Part shown: piece after piece, positions 43,514 to 55,069 of the stretch
How positions within the stretch are numbered: the stretch's first letter is position 1
Layout: each line of letters begins with the position of its first letter
Assembly: GCA_026686845.1 (NCBI GenBank)
Contig: JAIVEN010000010.1
Span: forward strand, 38,352,001 to 38,416,000
Source of the DNA: Adenanthera pavonina
Taxonomy: Eukaryota > Streptophyta > Magnoliopsida > Fabales > Fabaceae
DNA: 64,000 nucleotides
Direction: 5' to 3'
Translations under genes and position numbers: made by a program
Notes under the pieces: model-generated
Database searches by the model: none
What the model saw: the letters and a program-made list of their open reading frames with translations, nothing else
Told to the model about the DNA's origin: nothing

Positions 43514-44864
43514 CACTGCCCAAAAAAAAAAAAAAGAATAGCTAGCATTTATTTTTGGATTTTCTTGGTGTTTCAAAAATGTTAACTATTTAAGCACCAA
43601 TAAAAGGGAAAACTTTAGTTGATATTTTATAAACGTGAACTAAAGACCACTTCAGATTTAGTTGGCATTTATTTGTGCAAACAATAACTCATTTTTATTA
43701 CAAACAAATGCCAACTTTTCTCCCCATTTTTTCTTAAAAAAGAATTACGTATTTCATTCTTATTATTTTATAAATGTAATCAAAATTATTACAATCTTCA
43801 ACATCAATCAACTCGTTAATTTGTATGGATGAGAGAAGGTCAACAAAAGAAAAAAAATAAGATCAGTGAAAGCAGCACAAGCACCCAACTATAATTAATT
43901 ATATTGATTATAATTAATGTAGAATTAAATAGAGTATAAGGTGTACATTCAAGTATTCTTGTATGCACAATGAAACTCATATACAGTATAGACTAGATCA
44001 CCATAGTAGAACCTAGCCTTTATTCATATCAAATAATACCTCACACACTCAGAGAGAATAGAGAAGAGATGAGAGAGAGCTCAGAGGAATTGTGTAGATT
44101 CTGAAGGAATAAGCTCCTCTATTTAGTGCTAATTTGGATTACCTTTTTATAAAAGGTCTTTTGGAATAATCATAGTTTACAAAAATAAAGTTTAGATAAA
44201 AGTAGAGAAATTTATTATAAATCTGTTTGGATAAAAAAAAAAAGTGATGATCAGAAACTATGGTTTGGTTTACAAAAATGTAAACCAAACAAGCACTTAT
44301 AGGTGGATGATTGTAACTTTTACAATCTTCACATTTATGAGCAGGATATGATTAATTACCAAATCATATCAATGAAAGAATGTATACTTAGATTATTCCT
44401 TTATTCTTACCAAATCACATATATATTTAAATTAAAACTAATGGGCTTTTGGAAAAAAATAATTGGCTCATCAATGGCGGACTTTTCCTTTAATTAAGTC
44501 CAACAACTAATATAATTAAAAAAAATATAGTCTGAAAAACTGATTTGATTTGAAGGAAGAAAAAGCAAATCTTGTCATCTTTTCTGGTGGTAAAATGGGG
44601 ATGGCATCGATGATGGAAGACAATGAAGAAAATAATGCTAGATTCTCTATCCATGCCAAATCCACTTCAATTGCTGGCCAAGAAGTTTATGCTAGATTTG
44701 AAATAATTGCATTGATGACAGAAGAGTAATGAGAAGGAAGGGAGACAAAAAAAGCAAGTGAGAGACATAAAGAAAAGGTCAAATAGATTAGTAAAGCTCG
44801 AAGTTGAGGTTTGGAAGGTAGGTGGGTGGAGATGAGATCAACAATGGAGGTAGAGAAGAGGCCG

Positions 44865-45030
44865 ATGGATTTGATGATGCTGATGCTTGATGGTAGCGAA
44901 AATAGATGAGGTCAATGCTGGTGACGTGGTGTATAGATCAGATGATGATAGTGTTCGATGGTGGTGGAAGTGGAGATAAGGCCGGCCAAGGCTAGTGTAT
45001 GGATCTTATGATGATGATGATGAAGGGACG
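44865..45030 (+). repeat. ~66-bp degenerate tandem repeat inside the CACTA element
   Basis: Purine-rich, GATG-rich units such as 'tggatttgatgatgc', 'tatagatcagatgatga' and 'tatggatcttatgatga' recur about every 66 bp. The open frames on the complementary strand at 44992-45194 are low-complexity products of this composition. Confidence 0.5.
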
Positions 45031-45288
45031 ATGCGACTGAAGGAAGAAAGAGAGGGAGAAATGGAAAGATAAAGGAGGGATGATGATGGCAAGGGAGGGA
45101 ACATGTGAAGGGAAAAAAGAAAAAGTAAGAGAGAGAAGAAAAAGTAAGGGAGGGATGAATGGAGTGAGATGGACCATTGATGTTTTTTAATCAATGGTGA
45201 AGAATACTAATCCATGTATTTTGTTTCTTTTAAAATAAAGACATTAAAGCTTTAGTTGGCATTTATTTGAAGAAACGCCAATTAAAAT

Positions 45289-46790
45289 TGATCGGGATCC
45301 TACAAGTATACATGATCGATTACAGTAATAAAAAAATCTCTGGAGTATTCCAGAGGTAAAATCCAAGGGAGGTAGTAAATTTATTAGTCCAAATTTTTAG
45401 TCCCAAAAGCAAATGATAATCAAATTAAATATTCAAATAAAAAAGGAAAGAAATAGAAAACAAAATAAAGTCTGAGTTTTGATTCAGTTCTAGAAGCGTC
45501 AAGAGATCAGGATTCATCTTATGAGACAACTAAATTCTATTCCTTAGTTAGACTCTATATAATTATAGTGACAGTTGTTTCTACAACGTCCTAATTACCT
45601 CTCGGTCAATTAGTCCTTATTTAAATAGAATTCAATTCGCTCTCGCGCAACTAAAATTTCTAATTAAACTTTGAAAACTACAATGTATATTACCACGAAT
45701 TCCTAATTCTATCTCTAGATTAGTTATCCATGTTTATCTATCTAGATCTAGGTTCACTCTTCACCTTTCAGTTCATCAAGTTTACCCATAATTAGACTTT
45801 ATGATAATCAAGCATAAAATCCATATGAACGAATAAAATAGATAAATATAATAAAGAAACAAATTAAATATATCTTGAAGAACAAATTCACATAATCATA
45901 ACTAGAGAAAACAAATATAATCAATCCCAGTCAGGTTACATCCCTACCCCTAACTGGGAAATTTAGCTACTCGTAGAATTAAAAAACAACTCAAAACTAA
46001 AATCCGAAATCATGATAAGAATAACAAGAAGGAAGAGTTATAAAAGAAAATATAATCTTGCTTCAATATTCCCCAGATCTCCTTGCTTTCTCTATATAAA
46101 TTGCTCCTAGTTACTCCCAGATGCGTTTGAACCGTGTTCTCTGACCTTTGAGTGTGTTTTTGAATCTCCCCTTTTTGTTTCTACCATATCTCCTTATATA
46201 GAGAAAGTTTAGAAGTTCATAAAAGTCCAAAAGTATCACAAAAACACGTTTTTAACGTGTTTTTATGGACTTTTATTGCTTTACTCGGCGTCGGGTGCCC
46301 ATAGAATTATCCAATATGATGTCGGGTGCTTCTGAAAGGTGTAAAATCGTGAAATTTGCATTGACCCAGCGCTGGCTGAGTTTGACCTGGTGCCAAGTGG
46401 ATGCCTCAGAGAAAAAAACTCTGTTTAGCTTGGGACAAGTCATCAGCTCGTGTTAAAATTTTGAGCTCAAGTTTTACCATGATAACATTGGAATTTGGAA
46501 AAACTCAAAACATGAAAATTATAACTCTATATCTTAGCTTTCCAACACATCTTAAATCACATCAATTAGAGTTCATATGTGAGAGTTATGATTAAAATTC
46601 CAAAAGATGTTGAAACTTTTCAGTATAAACGACTTATAACGTTTTTTTTCCAAATTTTTCCAAATAAGCCTATAACACCATGAAGCATCAAAATATGTAA
46701 AATTAAGCTAAAATATATCAATGTAAATATACTGAGATGCAACTTGGAGCTTAAATATGGGTATTTTATATGTATAAAATGGACACATCA
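45289..46790 (-). mobile_element. Athila-type solo LTR
   Basis: 1502 bp beginning TGATCGGGATCC and ending GGACACATCA, the reverse complement of the LTRs at 19698 and 25154 and alignable along its length. It is flanked by AAAAT (45284-45288) and AAAGT (46791-46795), a 5-bp duplication with one mismatch. Internal sequence is absent, so it arose by recombination between the two LTRs of a full element. It is more diverged from the two LTRs above than they are from each other. Confidence 0.88.
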
Positions 46791-46966
46791 AAAGTTTTCA
46801 CCTCATTTTTATTAGCATTTTTTTGTAACAAATGCCAATAAAAATTTGGCCTTTTGTTAGTGTTTCTTCAAATAAATGCTAAATAAAGTCTCCGTCTTAT
46901 TTTTATTGGCATTTTTTTTAATAAATATAAACTATTGAACATCAATAAAATATAAATTTAGTGTAG

Positions 46967-47480
46967 AATTGGCATTATTGTAGATAAGGATTAAAAGAAG
47001 AATGTGGTGGGAGTTAGAAGAATAAAAGGTAGGATCTCATCCTTAAGAGTAACTATTGGGTGGGATATTATCAATATTACAAGTGTTTATGCATCTCAAG
47101 TAGGGTGGGAAGCATATCTTAAGGAAAATTTTTTGGAAGAATTAGAAGGATTGGTTCAAGATATCCCACGAAGAAAAAAAGATTTTTATTGGAGGAGACC
47201 TAAATGGCCATGTTAGTAAAGAAGCAAGGCAATATGTGGGAATTCATGGTGGTTTTGGTTTTGGAGAACCAAAAGAGGAAGGGCATTCTATTTTGGAATT
47301 TTCCATTGCTTATAACTTCAAGATTGTTAACACTTATTTCAAGAAACAGGAGGAACACTTAATAACGTACAAGAGTAAAGCCCAAAAATCACAAATTAAT
47401 TTCTTTTTAGTAAAAAATTCGGATAGAAGAGCTTATAAAGACTATAAATTGATCCATAATGAGAGTTCAAACTTATAACA
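46967..47480 (+). pseudogene. RTE endonuclease, C-terminal remnant
   Basis: GIIVDK, then VGVRRIKGRISSLRV and NITSVYASQVGWE, followed after a shift by HVSKEARQYVGIHGGFGF and FKKQEEHLITYKSKAQKSQI, with FFLVKNSDRRAYKDYKLI. These are characteristic endonuclease blocks of plant RTE elements. Catalytic GDLNGH is decayed (GGDLNGHVS appears across a frame change near 47195-47215). Confidence 0.8.
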
Positions 47481-48019
47481 TAGGGTTTTGGTCCTTAATA
47501 TACTAATTAAGAGTCATAAGTAGAAAAGTTGTCAAGTTATAAACCTCAGGATCAAGTGGTGGTAGCTAAAGTGTAAGAGATAATTGACCTTTAAGAGGAA
47601 ATTGTTGGATCACTAGGACTTACTGGGAGTGCTAACCTCATGTGGGAAAAGATGGTTAAAAAGATTAGGAAAGTCATTAAGCAATCTTGGGCAATCAAAA
47701 AAGTCTTGGATCCAGAGAAAAAGAATATTGTTGGTAGAATAAGAGTGTACAAGTGAAGGTCAAATAGAAAAGAGAGTGTTTCAAGACCTTGCATTTGTGT
47801 AAAAATGATAAAATTGGGAAAGATATTATATGGCTAGAAAGAAAACTACGAAAGTAGTGAGTGAGATACAATCTAAAGCTTTTGAGAAGTTCTACTAAGA
47901 TTTATAAATGAAAAATGGTGAACGAAGGGTATACAAAATTGCTAAGAACAAGGAAAGAAAATCAATAGATTCAGACCAAACAATATGTATTGAGGGTAAA
48001 GAAGGAAAAGTCTTTGGTT

Positions 48020-48610
48020 ATAAATGAAGATGTTAGAAAAATGGGAGTATTACTTTTATAAGCCTTTCAATTATGGATTGAGAATGACTAGTAATGTGGA
48101 AGGATTAACAGCATATGCAAACCAAGACAATTTGACTTTCTATCATAGGGTTCGAGTTAAAAAGGTAAAAGAAGTTCTTAAGAAAATGGATCATGGTAAA
48201 GCCATTTGTCCTGATGGCATTCTTATCAAAGTATAGAAGTGTTTGAGAAGGGTACTTGGTGGCTCTCTAACTAATTTAACAAGATTTTTGCAATCTAAAA
48301 AAATGGCATAGGAATGGAGAAAGAGCAATTTAGTACTTATATACAATAACAAGATAGATATTTAGAATTGTGCAAACTATCAAGGGATAAAACTTATGAG
48401 TTATGCTATGAAATTACATTACAGGAAAGGGTGATTAAACATACATTAAGAAATAAAACATATTTAGAGAATAAATTTGGATTTATACTAGGACAATTTG
48501 TAATAAAGGCTATTTATATTATCTTTAAGAGCTTGATGGAAAGATATTGGAGTAAAGAAAGAGATCTACACATGGTTTTCATTTACTAAGAAAAAAAGAA
48601 GTTTAACTTA
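48020..48610 (+). pseudogene. RTE reverse transcriptase, N-terminal part
   Basis: MKMLEKWEYYFYKPFN, VKEVLKKMDHGKAICPDGI and NYQGIKLMSYAMKLH (the 'NYRGIKLMSHTMK' block), followed by RDLHMVFIY-stop-EKKK, where RT motif A begins. It is interrupted at 48610 by the copia element and resumes at 52111 with RVLRDVMW. Confidence 0.8.
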
Positions 48611-49327
48611 TGTTATTTGTACAAGTAGCAAACATAAAAAAAGATCTGAGTCATGTTAGAGACACTATCCTTAAGGGCCATTCCACTATAAGATGGCACT
48701 CTCCAAAATTAAGCAGATCCTTCTACATAATCTGTAGGAGACAAAATAGTAGAAACATAGAACTCAAAAGCAAAAGCAGAGAGCAGAGGAGGAAGAGAGA
48801 AAACAACCAAAGAGAGGGTAATGTGGTGCATTGAATATTATACTCAGCCTCTCTATTTATAGCAAGAGTAGAAAGACGTTCAACGATTTTTTAGGCATCG
48901 GTTTCTGAAAGGTGGGTCGCTAAACAACCTCCAACGTTCAAAAAATCCCAAGAAATCCAAAACAGAAAGGGCAAGCATGAAAATCCAAAAAAATTTGGTA
49001 ACTGAAGAAGTTAAACCAAAAACTAAGTAAAAGTAGGATTTTCTGGTAGGGCCTTTATTATTTAAAAAAATGAAACAGTTTTTCTGAAAAAAAAAAAAGT
49101 CCAACTCCGCATTTTACTTCGCGCACAGGGGATGCAAATCAGCCAGTTTCAACTGAGTTAGCCCAGTTGTTATGCACGCGAGCCTACTCTTCCTCTTGGC
49201 CTATATTGCTCTCCTATATCACATCTTAGTATATAAACACTAAGGTTCCCTCTTGTTTAAGCAATGTGGGACTTCACCTTTTCACTCTTGACACACACAC
49301 ACACACACACTTTAACTATCCTCCACA
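48611..49327 (-). repeat. copia LTR (3' LTR in element orientation)
   Basis: About 717 bp, alignable with 51424-52110. It ends in an (AC)n run (about 49290-49310) plus CTTTAACTATCCTCCACA. Confidence 0.82.
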
Positions 49328-49859
49328 TGTATGACAAAAGGTCACTATTATCTGAGTTATAAACATGAGTATAAACATTTCAAATATGTTGGCCCTCAGA
49401 CTATGAACCAGACCTAGACCAATAAAGTTTAGTACATAGAGTTGTTAGTGAAACTTATAGCTTCTATGAACTAACAATTCTTTGTTGTGTACTAAAAACC
49501 TTAAGAATCAGCTTATAGCCTCATAATTCCCACTGTTATCACAGTTTTACACTTTAAATGGCCATTTGCTCACCTGGTTTTAATGAATGCTCTAGAGATT
49601 TAGCCACGATCTTATAAGAGCGACCTCACTCCACATTTATATAAGTGATTTCATCAAGTGTATCTGCAATGAATACACCATCCATAAGGAATATGAAATC
49701 ATTTAGAGATTTTGCTTAGCCTTATCAACAATTTATTCTAGCACTTTTCTCACACTATAGGAAGGGACTAAAATTAGTTAAGCGTTAGCTAAATTAACAA
49801 ATAACTTGTTCTTACCCATATGAACCTCTTTCATGGAATTATCAATCACAAAGGTTGGG

Positions 49860-50996
49860 TTACTATCACTGTTAATTCGAAATTGGCTTAAGTCTCATTT
49901 CCCTCAATGTTTCCAAAATTTGTTTCTTCCCTAGGGACTTGGTTAAGGTATCTACCAGGTTTAGTTCTGACCTTATGAAATCAATTAATATAACTCTATT
50001 TTTCAATAGCTGTCTTATAATATTATGTCTCAAATGAATGTACCTACTTTTGCCATTGTAGGTCTTATTTTTAGCAACAGCTATTGCTAATTGACTATTA
50101 CTATGCAACGAAAGGCTTTTCACCTAATGGAATATTTGCCAAGAAGTTTTTCAACTACTCAGCCACGTTACTAACAAGTTCCAAAGCAATGAACTCTGAA
50201 TCCATAGTGGATCTTGCTATAATATTTTGTTGAGTTGACTTTTAGGTTACTGCGCCTCCATCAAGAGTAAACACACAACCACTAGTAGTTTGGTTTCTTC
50301 TAAATCTAAGATCCAGTTAGCACCATTGTATCCTTCTGATACAGCGGGAAATCCACTATAAAATATACCATAATTTATGGTACTTCTCAAATATTCCATT
50401 GATCTGCCCAGTGCTAACCAATATTTAGAACTTGACTAGTAAGTATATCTGCTCAATCTACACGCAGCATATGCTATATCAGATCGGGTATAATTCATTA
50501 AATGCAACTTACTCCCAATAATTTGCGTATATGTGGACTGGGCCACTAGTTCATCTTTATTTTTAACCAATTTGGTGCTAGCATCATAAGGAGTGCTCAT
50601 AGGTATATTTTTAAAATAATTGAACTTCTTAAGAATTTTTTCAACATAATGCTCTTGAGACAGTAAAATGCCATTCTCATTTCTTATGATCTTAACAACC
50701 CAAAATCACTTTCGATTCACCCATATCTTTTATATCAAACTTTAAAGAAAGAAACCTTTTTGTTTCAATCACAACATTCATACTTGTACAAAAATAAGCA
50801 TATCATCAACATATAAACAGATAATTACACAATCATCATTTACAATTTTTGTATAAACACACATTTCCACTTCAATAGTAGAAAAATCATCACTTGTTAA
50901 AACTTGATCAAGTTTCTTATGCCATTGTTTGGGCGCTTGTTTCAAGCCATACAAAGATTTAACAAGTCCATAAAATTTATTTTCCAGTATCCTCAA
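49860..50996 (-). pseudogene. copia RT C-terminus and RNase H remnant
   Basis: On the minus strand: FYGLVKSLYGLKQAPKQWHKKL, CLYVDDMLIF (the YVDD box, about 50795-50815), then decayed strand segments, and RNase H blocks SQLAIAVAKNKTYNGKSRYIHLR and FIRSELNLVDTLTKSL ending at 49872. Stops and frameshifts lie in between. Confidence 0.8.
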
Positions 50997-50999
50997 TGG

Positions 51000-51444
51000 T
51001 GTATTTGGTGATCATTGACTCTCATATTATCTTAGCTTCCTTGTAGACACGGTATACATCAAACAAATCATTAGATAATGTACTAATAATTGTGTGTCTG
51101 CGTACTTTGTTAGCATACTCCCATGTATTCTTTTGATTTTGGTCAGCATCCGTAGAGGGCCGATTTAGGGTTAGCGCTAGTGCAACTCCATGCATGTCCA
51201 GTATCGTAAAGATTCACTCCTACCACCGTTTGAAATTCTTTCCATCGAACACCTCTACTTTTGAGATATTCGGAAGTGGTATTGGAAATGGCATCGGGGC
51301 TACTGCAATGGCGATGTAGGTAGAAGATCCTTCAGCACTAATTGCAGCAGTGTTGACAGTAGCATCAGTAGAAGAGTTAAGGGCAGTGTTGTAAGCATTA
51401 TGTAACTCCATAGCTCTTAACATTGTTATTTGCACAAGTAGCAA
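51000..51444 (-). pseudogene. copia gag N-terminal remnant
   Basis: Minus-strand frame with FDGKNFKRW, then WEYANKVRRHTIISTLSNDLFDVY and an ESMITKYT block, typical of copia gag. It runs directly into RT sequence at about 50996, which marks the deletion junction. Confidence 0.7.
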
Positions 51445-52110
51445 ACATCAAAATAAAAGATTCGAGTCGTGTCATAGACATTGTCCTTAAGAGCTATTTC
51501 GGTGCAAGACGGCATTCCCTAGCATTAAGTGGATCCTTCTACGTAATCTGCAGGAGACAGAACAGTAGGAACACAGAAGTCAGAAGCAGAAGCACAGAGC
51601 AAAGGAGGAAGAGAGAAAATAGTTGAAGAGATGGTGTTGTGGTGCACTGAAGACCATGCTTGGCCTCTTTATTTATCGCAAGAGTAGAAGAACATTCAAC
51701 AATTTTTTAGGCATCAGTTTCTGAACAACCTCTAACGTTCAAAAAATCCCAAGAAATCTAAAACAAAAAGGGCAAGCGTGAAAATCCAAAAAATATAGTA
51801 ATTGAAGAAGTTAAACCAAAGACTAAGTAAAAGTAGAATTTTCTGGTAGGGCCTTTATTATTTTAAAAAAAATGAAATACTTTTTCTGAAAAAAAAGTCC
51901 AACTCCACATTTCACTTCGCGTGCAAGAGGTGCAAATCAGCCAATTTCAACTGAGTTGACCTAGTTGTTGTGTGTGGAGCCTACACTTCCTCTTGCCCCA
52001 TGTTGCTCTCCCATATCACATCTTAGTATATATACACTAAGGTTCCCTCTTGTTTGAGCAATGTGGAACTCCACCTTTTCACTTTTGACACACACACATA
52101 TACTCCAACA
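51424..52110 (-). repeat. copia LTR (5' LTR in element orientation)
   Basis: About 687 bp, TGTTATTTGC...ACTCCAACA, followed directly by the resumed RTE reverse transcriptase. Confidence 0.85.
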
Positions 52111-53151
52111 AATTAGAGTACTAAGAGATGTGATGTGGAAAGCCCTAGAGAAGAAATGTGTTCATGTGGCTTATATCTAAATTGTAAAGGATATGTATGA
52201 GGAAGTAACATGTATGAAAACTCCTAGAGATGAGATAAAGAACTTTCCTATAAAGATAGACTTATATCAGGGATTGTCATTCCATATTAGTTCGATTTAG
52301 TTTTGGATGTTTTGACTGAATATATATAAGAGAAAATTCCCAAGTGTATGTTATTCACAAATAATATAGTTAATTAAGAAGTCAAAAGAAGAGATCAATT
52401 ATAAACTAAAACTATAAAGACAAACATTAGAATCACCAGGTTTATACCTGAGTGGGAGAAAGACAAAATTTATGCATTGAAAATTTAATAAGAAGTAAAT
52501 TAGAAATGATTTGGAGGTAAAAATTAGAGATCAGACCATACCATAAGCATCAAAGTTTAGATACTTGGGATTAATATTACAAAATAATGGTGACAGTAAC
52601 GGAGATGTTATGTATAAGATACAAGCTAGATAATTACGTTAGAGAAAAGCTTTAAGAATTATTTGTGACCGTAAAATACTTACTAAATTTAAAGGAAAAT
52701 TTTATCGAATTACTATAAAACCAACCATGCTATATGATAGTAAATCTTGAATTTTGAAAAAATAACAAAAGTATAAAATGTGGGTGGTAGAGACAAAAAT
52801 GCTAACATAGATATGTGGTCATATAAGAAAGGACAAGAAACATAATGATTGTATAAAAAAAAAGTTAGAATAGCATCTATCGAGCAGAAAATGATAGGAA
52901 TTTACTTAAGATGGTTTAGACATATACAAAGAACATCACCAAAAAAGTCATTGAGGAGAGTTGATTAGGTGATCTTTAACTTTATAAAAAGACTTAAAAG
53001 GGGACAAAGAAAAATGCTAAAGGGGAGGTTATGAGGTGGGATCTTTTGGTAAATAATTTACTTGAAGAGATATAGAGTCTAATAGTATCGTATCATCTAA
53101 GTAGTTAACCTCACTTAGTGTTATAAAGCTAATGTTATTGTTATTGGTGTT
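52111..53151 (+). pseudogene. RTE reverse transcriptase, C-terminal part and tail
   Basis: RVLRDVMWKALEKK and VKDMYEEVTCMKTP, then DLYQGLSFHIS (the 'LHQGSALSP' block) and FRYLGLILQNNGDSNGDV. Further on, LRWFRHIQRTSPKK and FIKRLKRGQRKM give the RTE C-terminus. It ends in the TTATTG-rich tail. Several stops are present. Confidence 0.85.
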
Positions 53152-53189
53152 GACAACTTAATAATAATTTTAAATTCTAAGTTCATGAA

Positions 53190-54743
53190 TTATTTAATTC
53201 TATCAAAAGTTAAGTTTTGTTTTTTTATTTTTTACTCAAATTTGATTGAAATGAGACAAGAATTCCTACTTTCAATATTTTTTTAGCAATAATTCATTCA
53301 ATGCAACAAAAGAAAATAATTTGACTAAGCATGGCATTATATGGTGTAATGCAGGAGGAGGAGAGATGGAATTCAAAATGAGTCAAGCAGTTATGACCCA
53401 ACAAGGTCCAAATCTTAAATAACTTCACTTTTTTTATTATTGATTATATCCCTGAGGATGAGGGTAGTTACAGGGAAAAGCATGTTATCTAGGTACAGCA
53501 TGTTACCTAGCTACATTGGGCAGATTGCTCGAGAAGCAGTTTCTAGATCCGTCAGAGACGTTGTTAGCCTCCATGACTATGTAGGTGACGAAATTCAGTA
53601 CAACTACATTCATTTTATTGATTTAATTGTCTAGTCTTAGACTAATGGTTTTGATTTCCTGTGCAGAATCCCTCAAAGCAAGAAATTATTGTTTCTCCAG
53701 TAAGACCCATGGAACTTGGCTTCTCCATGTGGCGCTATTCGTTGTACAAATTAAGGGAAGAATTAGGAGAATCATACTCGAGGTATGTATGAAATTATGA
53801 AATGTAAAAGGAATAAAATGAAGAAAGTTACTTTTTAAACATGAAATACTTCCCCCATTTAGTTATATAACGTTCCTTTTGGATAAATTTATATTTTATA
53901 ATATAAGATATTTTATTAATTACATAGTGTATTTGATTTCCTTTTAAATAAAATATTCATAAAAAATGATGGAATTTTATTAATATTGAAAAATTTAATT
54001 CATATGTTAACTATATTAAATGAGGGTATTTTAGCAAATGATTGAAAATTTTTAGTTATTAATTATTATATTTTATCAGTATACAGCAGTTAAAAATACT
54101 TTATAAATTGAAATAAAGAATGCATTACATTTGTATCTTTGGATAAAAATTAATAATATAAGATAGTTATTATTTGATAATAATAATAGAGATATAATAA
54201 ATATGTCAGTAACTCATCTTTATTGTCATGCGATGGAAAAGGATTACTTCTAGCTCTAGTATTAAAAACAAAAAGCAGGGCCTAGGGTCCAATTAAACAT
54301 CTATCTCCTAAAATGTTTTAAGAAAATCTGATTAGTTAGTAGACTAACTAAGGTATCAGCAGAAGATAAAAATTTGATCAGAATCAGATCAGGTTAGACA
54401 AGTTGTAATTAAATTAATATATTTAAATAATATATATTTGAAAGATAAAAATTACCTTCCTAGTTAAAAAAGGAAAAGAAAAGGAAAAAGAGAAAGATTT
54501 AATTTAAAAAAATAATATCTTTTAAAAATGGTAACATAAGATGGCTCTAAAACATGTTCCATATGAAATAAAATATGAACCAAATAAAAAATTAAAAAAT
54601 ATAAAACATATTCTTTATTATCAAAAGAAATACTATATATATATATGATAATAAATCAATAATAAGCATATCATTATTGATTTAAAATGAAAGAAATAAT
54701 ATTAAATTAACAAATAACAAATGAAGAGGTATTTAAAATGTTA
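53190..54743 (+). pseudogene. family cassette with A- and B-type exons, downstream part of gene 2 locus
   Basis: 53190-53360 aligns with 1715-1890. An A-type exon lies at about 53447-53580 (SLRMRVVTGKSMLSR, an internal 18-bp repeat giving SMLSRY-SMLPSY, donor TAT|GTAGGT). A B-type exon lies at 53667-53782 (acceptor GTGCAG, NPSKQEIIVSP, MELGFSMWRYSLYKLREELG, donor AG|GTATGT, phase 2). Its second half differs from other B exons. With the RTE LINE removed, this follows the gene 2 exons at 42653 and may be part of the same locus. 53830-54740 is AT-rich without features. Confidence 0.55.
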
Positions 54744-54748
54744 TAATT

Positions 54749-54977
54749 TGACACAAATAGTGGTCGGAAAAAGTATTCTCTGATGATTTACAATTGAGGA
54801 GTACACGGATATATATACAGGTAACCCTAGGAGCTAAAAAATAAATACAGAATATTTACAATAAATGTAGGGATTACAATCCCGGATTCTATACTGATTC
54901 TATAAAAGATAAGAGTAAAAAAGAATCAACAAATATAATCTGAATAATATCCTAAAATATTCTAATATCTTCTAACA
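54749..54977 (-). repeat. copia LTR (3' in element orientation)
   Basis: 229 bp, TGACACAAATAG...TCTAACA. It is about 12 bp longer than its partner through small indels. Confidence 0.92.
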
Positions 54978-55069
54978 CTCCCCCTTAAGCTGGTGAGTGG
55001 ATATTTGCCAATCTCAGTTTGGTGATCAAGTTCTGAAAATGAACACTAGACAATCCCTTTGTGAGAATA

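Larger units (their letters stand above)
43514..46963. mobile_element. non-autonomous CACTA-like element nested in the RTE LINE
   Basis: Left end CACTGCCCAAAAAAA at 43514, right end TTTAGTG at 46963, flanked by near-matching trinucleotides TTG (43511-43513) and TAG (46964-46966), in line with the 3-bp duplication of CACTA elements. Subterminal motifs TTAGTTGGCATTTAT and their complements occur near both ends (43650-43720, 45250-45285, 46800-46880). No transposase is seen. Without the nested solo LTR it is about 1.9 kb. Removing it brings the two halves of the RTE endonuclease together. Confidence 0.75.
48611..52110 (-). mobile_element. Ty1/copia element with large internal deletion, nested in the RTE LINE
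   Basis: LTRs at 48611-49327 and 51424-52110, starting TGTTATTTG. Internal coding is on the minus strand. Flanks ACTTA (48606-48610) and AATTA (52111-52115) form a 5-bp duplication with one mismatch. A degenerate iMet-type primer-binding site lies next to the right LTR (complement of GCTCTTAACAT). The internal 2.1 kb has only a gag N-terminus fused to the RT C-terminus and RNase H; protease, integrase and most of RT are missing. Confidence 0.85.
43290..53151 (+). mobile_element. RTE-type LINE, decayed and split by two later insertions
   Basis: Remnants of one non-LTR element in order: endonuclease N-terminus (about 43340-43513), endonuclease remainder (46967-47480), RT N-terminal part (48020-48610), and RT C-terminal part to the end (52111-53151). 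The element ends in TTATTGTTATTGGTGTTG, a TTG-type tail seen in plant RTE LINEs. The gaps are exactly the CACTA element (43514-46963) and the copia element (48611-52110), so the pieces join when those are removed. The element carries many stops and frameshifts. It was the first of these three to arrive. Confidence 0.85.

Noticed and set aside
44992..45194. Two overlapping Ser/Phe-rich reverse frames
   Set aside because: Low-complexity products of a purine-rich tandem repeat in a CACTA element.
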